A stretch of 10,187 nt of DNA from NCBI GenBank assembly GCA_017435025.1, contig JAFSFU010000269.1, positions 1-10,187 of the forward strand, in the 5' to 3' direction. Shown here one piece after another: positions 1-6,488 of this stretch. The notes beneath the pieces are model-generated. The model worked only from the letters and a program-made list of their open reading frames with translations. It had not been told where the DNA came from and ran no database searches. Source of the DNA: Lachnospiraceae bacterium (lineage in GTDB: Bacteria > Bacillota_A > Clostridia > Lachnospirales > Lachnospiraceae). The first letter of the stretch is position 1, and the number at the start of each line of letters is the position of its first letter. The translations under genes were made by a program, and so were the position numbers.

Positions 1-2013
1 CATGATTTCTCCCAGATTGGACGAAAGCAGGAAGATCACCGATTTGCGTATGTTTTCATATACCCCGCGCCCCTCTTCAATGGCCCGCTCTATTGTTGCA
101 AAGTTGTCATCTGCCAGTATGATATCCGATGCCTGTTTCGCCACATCAGTTCCGCTCTTTCCCATGGCGATTCCTACATCGGCTGCCTTTAAAGCCGGCG
201 CATCATTGACTCCGTCACCGGTCATCGCCACAATATTTCCATCTGCCTTCAACGCCTGCACGATCCGTGTCTTGTGCATCGAAGACACACGAGCAAACAC
301 GGAAATTCTCCGCAATCTCTCAGCCAGTGAATAATCGTCCAGCTGCTCCAGCTCTTCTCCGCTGATACACTGTTCTTTTGTTTTGGCAATGGACAGTTTC
401 CTCGCAATCGCCAGTGCAGTATCCTTGTGGTCGCCGGTGATCATGATTGTTCGCACGCCAGCCTTTCGGAACATGGAAACTGCATGAGCTGCTTCCTCCC
501 GCGGCGGATCCGTCATTGCTGCGATTCCCAAAAGCACCATTTTTTCTTCCGAACGTCCGTCTCCATCGGAATAGGCCGCCGCCAAAAGCCGATATGCATC
601 GGCAGACAGCTGTGCCACATGCTCCAAAATCTTCAGTTTCTGATTCCGGGACAATTTCCTCACACCGTACTCCGACCGATAATGGTCACACCGGCTAATC
701 ACAATATCCGGGGCACCCTTTGTATAGGAAACGGTGCCGTCCGGCCCCTCATGTACTGTTGTCATCATTTTACGCTCGGAATCAAAGGCGCGTTCCGCAA
801 CTCTGCGGTACTGTTTACTCCATGATGTCAGAGTTCCATCGTCCGCAATCCTTCTTCCATATGCAAGAAGCGCCAGTTCTGTTGGGTCTCCGATTTCATT
901 TTCTCCTGTGATCGTCGCATCGTTGCAGCAGCAAAACGCGCGAAGCAGCTCGTTCTGGTCGCTTCTCCCCCCCAATATATCTGCTGCAGTTTGCATATGT
1001 TCCACTGTCATCCTATTCTTTGTCAATGTTCCTGTCTTATCTGTGCAGACAACCGTTACAGCCCCCAGTGTCTCCACCGATGGAAGCCGCCGCACGATCG
1101 TATGAACTTTTACCATTCTTGTCACAGACAGAGCCAGTACAATGGTCACGACTGCAGGAAGTCCTTCCGGAACAGCCGCTACAGCAAGAGAAATCGCCGT
1201 AATCAGCATTTCTCCCACATCCCGTTCCTGTATCACCGCAACAATGAACAGGACAAAACATAATCCAACTGCCAGAACACTCAACAATGTGCCCAGATCT
1301 CCCAAACGCTTTTGTAACGGTGTTGCTTCCTCATCCACATTACGGATTATCCCGGCTATTTTACCAAGCTCCGTGTGCATGCCGGTAGCCGTCACGATCC
1401 CCTCTCCTCGCCCTGCAGTTACATTGGTGGACATGAAAGCCATATTCTTCTGATCTCCGACCGGCAAATTCTCTCTGCCAATAAACGCTGCATCCTTCCT
1501 GACCGGCAAGGATTCACCGGTCAGGGCGGCCTCCTCGACCCTCATGTTTTCACTGACCAACAAACGAATATCGGCAGGCACCTGCCTACCGGTCTGTAGA
1601 ATCACCAGATCTCCGGGCACCAGCTCCGCAGCATCCACCTCTCTCTCGATCCCATCCCGGCGAACAATGGTACGAAGTCTCGTCATTTTCTTTAATTCCT
1701 CAAGTGCCTTCTGGGCCTTCCCCTCCTGAATCACACCAACCATACCATTTACCAGCACCACGATGCCGATGATCACTGCATCCGCTGTTTCTCCCAAAAA
1801 AACTGAGATCACACCGGCTGCCAGGAGCACATAGATCAGTGGATCCATAAACTGAGACAGGAGTCGCTCTATAAAAGTTCGTCCCTCCTCATCTTTCAGC
1901 ATGTTCGGTCCATACTGTTTTAGCCGCTGCTTTGCCTCCTGTTCCTGCAATCCTCTGTTCTCATCGGTCTTTAACTGCAAAAGTGTCTCTTTTCTCGTCT
2001 TTTCAGAAAACAA
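1..2013 (-). CDS. Calcium-type P-type ATPase (P2 class), C-terminal end outside the window
   Basis: This is a cation pump that uses ATP to move Ca2+ (possibly Mn2+) across the cytoplasmic membrane. With the TTG start at 2013..2011, 671 codons are visible with no frameshift. Hydrophobic M1-M2 segments follow a soluble N-terminus. Visible motifs are the actuator TGES at residues 165-168, M4 VPEGLP with PEGLP at 282-286 (the calcium-site motif of P2 pumps), the phosphorylation motif DKTGT at 325-329, the nucleotide-site KGAPD at 432-436 and the hinge TGDGVND at 598-604. It ends at the window edge in SNLGEIM, the start of M5, so M5-M10 are not seen; family members are usually about 870-900 residues. 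TTG is chosen because the first residues (SEKTRKETLLQL) match the family N-terminus, a GGAGGG site lies 5 bases upstream, and no in-frame ATG or GTG exists between the glyA stop and residue 37. That ribosome site lies inside the glyA terminator hairpin. Exact ion specificity is not decided by sequence alone. Confidence 0.94.
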   Translation of the reverse strand, partial: MFSEKTRKETLLQLKTDENRGLQEQEAKQRLKQYGPNMLKDEEGRTFIERLLSQFMDPLIYVLLAAGVISVFLGETADAVIIGIVVLVNGMVGVIQEGKAQKALEELKKMTRLRTIVRRDGIEREVDAAELVPGDLVILQTGRQVPADIRLLVSENMRVEEAALTGESLPVRKDAAFIGRENLPVGDQKNMAFMSTNVTAGRGEGIVTATGMHTELGKIAGIIRNVDEEATPLQKRLGDLGTLLSVLAVGLCFVLFIVAVIQERDVGEMLITAISLAVAAVPEGLPAVVTIVLALSVTRMVKVHTIVRRLPSVETLGAVTVVCTDKTGTLTKNRMTVEHMQTAADILGGRSDQNELLRAFCCCNDATITGENEIGDPTELALLAYGRRIADDGTLTSWSKQYRRVAERAFDSERKMMTTVHEGPDGTVSYTKGAPDIVISRCDHYRSEYGVRKLSRNQKLKILEHVAQLSADAYRLLAAAYSDGDGRSEEKMVLLGIAAMTDPPREEAAHAVSMFRKAGVRTIMITGDHKDTALAIARKLSIAKTKEQCISGEELEQLDDYSLAERLRRISVFARVSSMHKTRIVQALKADGNIVAMTGDGVNDAPALKAADVGIAMGKSGTDVAKQASDIILADDNFATIERAIEEGRGVYENIRKSVIFLLSSNLGEIM

Positions 2014-2068
2014 AAAATCCCTCCCATCCTCAGGCTGTTGCCAGTTTATGAGGATGGGAGGAATTTTT
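2013..2068 (-). terminator. Bidirectional terminator after glyA that overlaps the ATPase start region
   Basis: Two 20-base arms (2013-2032 and 2049-2068) are complementary around a 16-base loop. The only imperfection, 2019 against 2062, is a G-T wobble in minus-strand RNA and a C-A mismatch on the plus strand. A-tract and T-tract flanks make it a classic two-way intrinsic terminator. It begins 11 bases after the glyA stop. The arm on the ATPase side contains the GGGAGGG used as that gene's ribosome binding site, and the arm's outermost base is the first T of its TTG start codon. Confidence 0.9.
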
Positions 2069-2079
2069 ATTCCTTCATA

Positions 2080-3327
2080 CTATTCGTAAATTGGATATTT
2101 TTCACAGATTTTTGTTACTGCTGCACGAATCTCATCTGCCTTATTCTCATAGTCAGTGGCAGCCAGCCAGATCAGATGCGCGATCTCAGCCATATCGTCC
2201 TCTTTCAGACCTCTGGATGTCACTGCCGGAGTACCAATACGAACACCAGAAGTAACGAACGGGCTTCTCGGATCATTCGGAACGGTATTCTTATTCAGTG
2301 TGATATAAACTTCATCACAGCGATTCTGAAGTTCTTTACCGGAAATCTCCATACCGCGAAGATCCAGAAGCATAAGATGGTTATCGGTTCCTCCTGTCAG
2401 AACCTTAAATCCTTCATTCTGGAGTGCTGCTGCAAGAGCCTTTGCATTTTTCGCCACCTGCTCCTGATATGCTTTGAACTCCGGTTTTAACGCCTCACCA
2501 AAACAGATTGCCTTTGCAGCGATCACATGTTCAAGAGGACCGCCCTGGCTTCCCGGGAAGATCGCCTTATTGAAATTAAATTTGTCAGCAGCTTCTTTAT
2601 TAGCAAGGATCAGACCGCCTCTCGGTCCTCTTAAGGTCTTATGGGTTGTTGTTGTAACCACATCTGCATAAGGAATCGGACTCGGATGAACACCAGCCGC
2701 TACAAGGCCTGCAATATGAGCGATATCTACCATTAAATATGCGCCGCACTTATCACATACTTCACGGAAACGTTTGAAATCAATCTCACGGGCATAAGCA
2801 CTGGCACCGGCAACGATCAGCTTCGGCTTGCACTCCATTGCCTTTCTTTCCAGCTCCTCATAATCAATAAAACCGTCATCATTTACACCGTACGGAACAA
2901 TATTGAAATAACGACCGGAGAAGTTTACAGGGCTGCCGTGGGACAGATGTCCGCCATGATCCAGGTTCATACCCATAACGGTATCGCCCGCCTCAAGCAT
3001 CGCAAGAAATACTGCCATATTGGCCTGAGCACCGGAATGCGGCTGAACATTGGCATAATCACAGCCAAACAGCTTTTTCGCACGCTCGATCGCCAGCGTC
3101 TCCACCACGTCCACACATTCACATCCGCCGTAGTAACGCTTTCCCGGATAACCTTCCGCATACTTATTGGTCAGAACCGTTCCCATCGCCAGCATCACCG
3201 GCTCAGAAACAATATTCTCGGAAGCGATCAGTTCCAGATTTCTTCTCTGTCTGCCAGCCTCCGCTTCGATCGCTGCACCAACTTCACTGTCGTACTCTGA
3301 AATAAGTTTCATGATCTCATTTACCAT
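2080..3327 (-). CDS. glyA: Serine hydroxymethyltransferase
   Basis: This cytoplasmic PLP enzyme interconverts serine plus tetrahydrofolate with glycine plus 5,10-methylene-tetrahydrofolate, the main source of one-carbon units. Its 415 residues are the normal bacterial length. Visible family signatures are LELIASEN near residue 31, [16 protein letters not shown] at 54-69, SGAQAN at 98-103, DHGGHLSHG at 123-131, D201 and H204 in the cofactor pocket (VDIAHIAGL), and the PLP-binding lysine K230 in [25 protein letters not shown] follows. The ATG is preceded at 7 bases by a perfect AGGAGG that overlaps the TAA stop of the upstream recJ-like gene, with only 12 bases between the two genes, so co-transcription and translational coupling are likely. 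A strong hairpin terminator follows the stop directly. Confidence 0.98.
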   Translation of the reverse strand: MVNEIMKLISEYDSEVGAAIEAEAGRQRRNLELIASENIVSEPVMLAMGTVLTNKYAEGYPGKRYYGGCECVDVVETLAIERAKKLFGCDYANVQPHSGAQANMAVFLAMLEAGDTVMGMNLDHGGHLSHGSPVNFSGRYFNIVPYGVNDDGFIDYEELERKAMECKPKLIVAGASAYAREIDFKRFREVCDKCGAYLMVDIAHIAGLVAAGVHPSPIPYADVVTTTTHKTLRGPRGGLILANKEAADKFNFNKAIFPGSQGGPLEHVIAAKAICFGEALKPEFKAYQEQVAKNAKALAAALQNEGFKVLTGGTDNHLMLLDLRGMEISGKELQNRCDEVYITLNKNTVPNDPRSPFVTSGVRIGTPAVTSRGLKEDDMAEIAHLIWLAATDYENKADEIRAAVTKICEKYPIYE

Positions 3328-3339
3328 CTGTGTTCCTCC

Positions 3340-5073
3340 TTAGCAAATTTTATAATTCTTGATCACGACCTGTAATGTTCTGTTTCCATTATACTCGTTT
3401 ACGTCCGGATAGTAAATAATATCCAGCCATTTTCTCCCGTTCAGTTCCTGCAAAAACGAGTCTCCGTCGGTAAATAATAACCCCTCCATCACCATGCCGG
3501 ATTCGGTCACAAGGCTCATTTTTACCAGATTTCGATTGCGTCCCAGAACTCTGCTGTTTCGAACATAAAGTTTTTTCTGTGCAAATTGCGGTTTTTCATT
3601 TCCTTGTCCAAACGGTTCCAAAAGTGCCAGTTCACCCACAAGTTTCTCACTGACATACTCAAGGGGAAGCGGCACATCGATCCATACCTTAGGAACAAAA
3701 TCTTCCTCTGTCAGATTCGCATTCTCATTGAGTCTTCTGCGAAACTCCGCAATATCCTTTTCTTCAATAGACAGACCGGCCGCCATGGGATGACCTCCAA
3801 ATTTGGGAAGCAGATCGGACACTTCGGTCAAACCTTGAAACATATGGTACTGTTCTATGGATCGGCCTGACCCTTTCACCCGCTCCTCACCGCGCGTCAG
3901 CACAATCGAAGGTTTGTGAAACCGTTCTCTGACGCGTCCGGCAATAATACCAGCCAGCGATTCATGACACTCCGGCAGAAATACGACCAAAACCTTATCC
4001 TGTGGATAAAGCTCTTCCACCTGACGGACAGCCTCCTCCTCACCGGCTTTCGTCATGTCTTTTCGCAGATCATTCAACTCCTTCAGTTCCTCCGCCAGCC
4101 GATCCGCTTCATTTTCATCCTGTGACAACAGCAAGCGCAGCGCAATTTTTGCAGACTGAAGCCGTCCTCCTGCATTCAGACACGGTCCAATCACAAATCC
4201 AATATGATATGCGCTGAGTGCAGTGATATCCAGTCCTGTTTTCTCCACCAGCTTGCGAAGTCCCAGATTTTTCGTCAAGGCCATCCTGCGCAAACCGTAC
4301 TTAACAATGATCCGATTTTCATCCTGCAAGCGCATCACATCACCGACAGTTGCAATCGCTGCAACTTCCAAGAGTTCCTTCCATTCTCTGTCAGGCACAT
4401 TTACCGCCCGATAAAGTTCCCGGATCACTTTATAAGCCACCACTGCACCACAGATTTCCGGAAATGGATAGGAACAGTCTTCCTGCTTCGGGTTTATCAC
4501 TGCATCCGCCGGCGGCAAGATCTGTCCGGATTCCCCCACCGGAACCTCATGATGATCCGTCACCACTACTGTCATTCCCATTTCTTTCGCCAATGCGATT
4601 TCTTTCGAGGCAGAAATACCATTGTCGCATGTGATGATCGTATCCACGCCATCCACTGCTGCCTGCCGGATGATCCCTTCGTTAATTCCATATCCGTCTT
4701 TGATACGATCCGGAATCTCATAATCAATCAGATGTTCTACACCATCCAAAGCCCTCGCAGCACGTCTCAGTCCCACATACAAAAGATAAGTGGAACACAC
4801 TCCGTCAATATCATAATCACCAATAATCCGGATTTTCATTCCGCTTTTCAGCTTGTCGGTCAGAATCTGCACTGCCTTTTCCATGTCTTTCATCAGACCG
4901 CCGTCATACAGCTCGTCCACCGTCCCATATAGGTAACGACGCATATCCTCTTCTGTTTCAAGACCTCGGTTTCGCATAATCCGGACCGCTACCGGACTCA
5001 CTCCCAATGCAGCTGACAATCCCTGGAAATCGGCTCTCTTTGTCTGTAACATCCAGACTTCTTTCTTGTTCAT
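3340..5073 (-). CDS. recJ: RecJ-like single-stranded-DNA exonuclease (DHH/DHHA1 family)
   Basis: This is a predicted Mn2+/Mg2+-dependent 5'-to-3' single-strand DNA exonuclease for recombination and repair. It has 577 residues, in the range of short RecJ proteins and lacking the long C-terminal extension of some Firmicutes RecJ. Motifs in order: GDYDIDG at 85-91, CDNG at 149-152, the signature DHH at 173-175, NPKQ at 194-197, CGAVVAYK from 208, VGDV near 243, GPCLNAGGR at 296-304, then the DHHA1 part with SGRS at 402-405 and GGHPMAAG at 426-433, followed by an OB-fold-like tail beginning around PFGQGNEKP (487-495). The ATG at 5073 has a GGAG 11 bases upstream, a rather long spacing; an internal ATG at residue 8 is an alternative. 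The gene sits 18 bases after the barstar-like gene and 12 before glyA. The DHH metal-site motifs are intact, so it should be active; oligoribonuclease-type DHH proteins are much shorter. Confidence 0.93.
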   Translation of the reverse strand: MNKKEVWMLQTKRADFQGLSAALGVSPVAVRIMRNRGLETEEDMRRYLYGTVDELYDGGLMKDMEKAVQILTDKLKSGMKIRIIGDYDIDGVCSTYLLYVGLRRAARALDGVEHLIDYEIPDRIKDGYGINEGIIRQAAVDGVDTIITCDNGISASKEIALAKEMGMTVVVTDHHEVPVGESGQILPPADAVINPKQEDCSYPFPEICGAVVAYKVIRELYRAVNVPDREWKELLEVAAIATVGDVMRLQDENRIIVKYGLRRMALTKNLGLRKLVEKTGLDITALSAYHIGFVIGPCLNAGGRLQSAKIALRLLLSQDENEADRLAEELKELNDLRKDMTKAGEEEAVRQVEELYPQDKVLVVFLPECHESLAGIIAGRVRERFHKPSIVLTRGEERVKGSGRSIEQYHMFQGLTEVSDLLPKFGGHPMAAGLSIEEKDIAEFRRRLNENANLTEEDFVPKVWIDVPLPLEYVSEKLVGELALLEPFGQGNEKPQFAQKKLYVRNSRVLGRNRNLVKMSLVTESGMVMEGLLFTDGDSFLQELNGRKWLDIIYYPDVNEYNGNRTLQVVIKNYKIC

Positions 5074-5091
5074 TTTAGTCTCTGCTCCGTT

Positions 5092-5394
5092 CTAGATGTG
5101 AAGACGGCTGTTTTCTTCCGCTGCGTCTTCAATCACACGTCTCACATTTTTCAGATATCGCACGATCTCTTCACTCTGGGCAATCCCATCTGTGTCCACA
5201 ACCCACTCACCACAGCTTCCTTCTTCGTCTTCAAAAAAAACGATTTCCAGATCTTCTGCAATATCACCGAGCACATCAAACAGTGCATCCAGATTGTTTC
5301 CGTAATAATCCGGGAAACCAAACTTTTCTTTCAAGTACACATGTACCGCTTCTTTGCTGTAGCACTGGCTAAAATCCAGTTCAATCTTCTTCAT
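5092..5394 (-). CDS. Barstar-family ribonuclease inhibitor
   Basis: This is a predicted cytoplasmic immunity protein that plugs the active site of the neighbouring barnase-like ribonuclease. From the ATG at 5394 it has 100 residues; classical barstar has 90. The inhibitory helix is recognisable in FPDYYGNNLDALFD: Y30, D36 and D40 correspond to Y29, D35 and D39 of Bacillus barstar, which contact barnase, with F39 in place of W38. I chose this start because GGAG lies 7 bases upstream and the resulting N-terminus MKKIELD aligns with barstar to within one residue. In-frame ATGs at 5415 and 5400 would add up to seven residues. The protein is acidic, as expected for a mimic of RNA bound to a basic nuclease. 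It starts 27 bases after the ribonuclease stop codon, so the two are almost certainly co-expressed. Confidence 0.93.
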   Translation of the reverse strand: MKKIELDFSQCYSKEAVHVYLKEKFGFPDYYGNNLDALFDVLGDIAEDLEIVFFEDEEGSCGEWVVDTDGIAQSEEIVRYLKNVRRVIEDAAEENSRLHI

Positions 5395-5421
5395 ATCCAT
5401 TCTCCATCCTGTCATTCCGCA

Positions 5422-6057
5422 TTATTCCACCGGATATAACTGTTCAAAGGACTCATAATGATCCCCCGTGTAAAAAATCAGCCCGTCGTTGGAATACACG
5501 ATTCGCTCCGCGCCGCGATTTCCCTTCACATAATTGATATCGCACTCGTAATACTTACGGCCTTTGGCCTCCGGAAGCAGCCCTTCATAATTTCCAAAAC
5601 GACTGCCGCCAATGCTCATGCCAGGCGCGACCACATGCAGCTGTCCTGCCTCACCCTGCTTCTTTTTCCAGCCAAGTTCTTCCGCTTCATTCTTAGAGAT
5701 AAAATTTGACGGAAGTTTTCCATAGGTGTGAATATAGAGAGCGACTTCTTCCTTTGAGGTATAATGCCCGTCCTCATCGATTACCGGCTCCTCTTTATCT
5801 GCCTCTGTTTCTATTTCTGTTTCTATTTCTTCAGTAGGGCTCTGACTTTCTGACGATAATTCGGTTACAGATGGCGTAACATCGTTTTCTATCTCACTCT
5901 CCTTCTCCAAGGCTTCTGCAACCTCTAAAACTCCAATTGCAACATCCAGCGCAGTTTCCACATCCTGGCTGCTGCAGCCAACCAGTCCGGTCAAGACCAG
6001 CACAGCTGCCAACAGCGTAAATACCCATCTTGACATCAAATTTTTGATTTTCTCCAT
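5422..6057 (-). CDS. Barnase-family ribonuclease with lipoprotein signal
   Basis: This is a predicted guanyl-type extracellular ribonuclease anchored to the outer face of the membrane. From the ATG at 6057 (AGGAGG 10 bases upstream) it has 211 residues: a basic, hydrophobic signal with lipobox LVGC and acylated C28, an acidic Glu/Thr/Ser-rich linker at about 29-98, and a barnase domain at about 99-211. Aligned with Bacillus barnase, the catalytic residues are all present: K114 (K27), E171 (E73, in YECDINY), R181 (R83), R185 (R87, in ERIVYS) and H200 (H102, in GDHYESF). YGKLPSNFISKNEAEELGW and APGMSIGG are also typical. The upstream in-frame ATG at 6099 would put 14 residues before the signal and lacks that ribosome site. 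It is followed by its barstar-type inhibitor. The role could be RNA scavenging or competition with neighbours; the sequence does not decide. Confidence 0.95.
   Translation of the reverse strand: MEKIKNLMSRWVFTLLAAVLVLTGLVGCSSQDVETALDVAIGVLEVAEALEKESEIENDVTPSVTELSSESQSPTEEIETEIETEADKEEPVIDEDGHYTSKEEVALYIHTYGKLPSNFISKNEAEELGWKKKQGEAGQLHVVAPGMSIGGSRFGNYEGLLPEAKGRKYYECDINYVKGNRGAERIVYSNDGLIFYTGDHYESFEQLYPVE
5804..5830. repeat. 12-bp tandem repeat inside the ribonuclease linker
   Basis: The unit TCTGTTTCTATT (plus strand) occurs twice in tandem with a further 3 bases. It encodes the Glu-Ile-Glu-Thr repeat of the acidic linker between the lipid anchor and the nuclease domain. As 12 is a multiple of three, gain or loss of a unit would change linker length without a frameshift. 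Confidence 0.85.
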
Positions 6058-6086
6058 CTTTTTAATTCCTCCTAAAGCACAAATCG

Positions 6087-6108
6087 CCCGACTGCACACG
6101 CAGCCGGG
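6087..6108 (-). other. Hairpin at the 5' end of the ribonuclease operon leader
   Basis: A 9-bp stem with a 4-base loop (6087-6095 pairing with 6100-6108) is perfect in RNA from the minus strand if one G-T wobble is counted. It falls where transcription from the promoter at 6116-6143 should begin, so the transcript would start with this GC-rich hairpin, about 30 bases before the AGGAGG. There is no T-tract after it, so it is not a terminator. mRNA stabilisation is a reasonable guess. Confidence 0.6.
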
Positions 6109-6115
6109 TGACAGT

Positions 6116-6143
6116 TATCTATCTGTTATTTTATCATCGTCAA
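6116..6143 (-). promoter_or_regulatory. Predicted sigma-70-type promoter of the ribonuclease-barstar-recJ-glyA run
   Basis: TTGACG (6143-6138) and TAGATA (6121-6116) are separated by 16 bases and lie about 60 bases upstream of the ribonuclease start. It is the first good promoter after the tRNA-Arg terminator, and the following four genes have gaps of only 12-27 bases, so it may serve all of them. The call is from sequence match only. Confidence 0.55.
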
Positions 6144-6221
6144 TCCGTTTAAGCAAATACTTTCCAATGAAGAACAACGAGTGCGCCTTGGCACATACAG
6201 GGTCTTTCCTGTAAATCAAAA

Positions 6222-6247
6222 AAGGCACCTGCCTAAGCAGATGCCTT
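6222..6247 (-). terminator. Intrinsic terminator of tRNA-Arg
   Basis: Arms 6237-6247 and 6222-6232 form an 11-bp stem with one wobble around a TTAG loop, followed on the minus strand by a run of six T. It starts 5 bases after the end of the tRNA gene and separates it from the ribonuclease operon. Confidence 0.9.
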
Positions 6248-6251
6248 ATCA

Positions 6252-6325
6252 TGCGCCAGAGAAGATTCGAACTCCCGACACTACGGTCCGTAGCCGTATG
6301 CTCTATCCAGCTGAGCTACTGACGC
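6252..6325 (-). tRNA. tRNA-Arg(ACG)
   Basis: The 74-base gene folds as a full cloverleaf: acceptor GCGTCAG with CTGGCGC (one wobble) and discriminator A; D arm GCTC/GAGC; anticodon stem TACGG/CCGTA with loop CTACGGA, anticodon ACG; T arm GGGAG/CTTCT with loop TTCGAAT. The 3' CCA is not encoded and must be added. It is expected to read CGN arginine codons after A34-to-inosine editing. It stands alone with its own promoter and terminator. Confidence 0.97.
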
Positions 6326-6365
6326 ATTCCTTGAGGTTGTCTGTGTGACTCACTCAACAGAGCAT

Positions 6366-6394
6366 ATAATACACCAAGATTCCGATTCTGTCAA
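6366..6394 (-). promoter_or_regulatory. Strong promoter of tRNA-Arg
   Basis: A consensus TTGACA (6394-6389) and TATTAT (6371-6366) are separated by exactly 17 bases and lie about 40 bases upstream of the mature tRNA 5' end. The region just upstream (about 6398-6440) is very A/T rich with A-tracts, like an UP element. This fits a highly expressed stable RNA. Confidence 0.85.
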
Positions 6395-6445
6395 CACTTA
6401 TTTTTAAAATTTTTTCTTTTTTTCAAAAAATTGATTAATTGGAAA

Positions 6446-6471
6446 ACCGGGCGAAGTTTCCCACGCCCGGT
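6446..6471 (-). terminator. Terminator after the amidohydrolase pair
   Basis: Arms 6446-6453 and 6464-6471 give an 8-bp GC-rich stem (ACCGGGCG type) with a 10-base loop, followed on the minus strand by a short T-run and on the plus strand, two bases beyond the stem, by TTTTT. It lies 18 bases after the stop codon of the second amidohydrolase gene. Confidence 0.85.
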
Positions 6472-6488
6472 CGTTTTTCTCTCGATTC

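Noticed and set aside
1..2013. Possible frameshift or pseudogene in the ATPase
   Set aside because: All motifs from the N-terminus to SNLGEIM read in a single frame; the missing C-terminus is only due to the window edge.
4204..4932. Plus-strand open frame of 242 codons opposite recJ
   Set aside because: It is antisense to a clear RecJ-like gene, is rich in His, Cys and Phe as shadow frames are, and has no family features.
6180..6212. Two small inverted repeats between the tRNA-Arg terminator and the ribonuclease promoter
   Set aside because: Stems of 4-5 bp are expected by chance and lack a T-tract or promoter.
6252..6325. tRNA-Arg as an attachment site of an integrated element
   Set aside because: No second copy of the tRNA 3' end, integrase or mobile gene is visible in the window.
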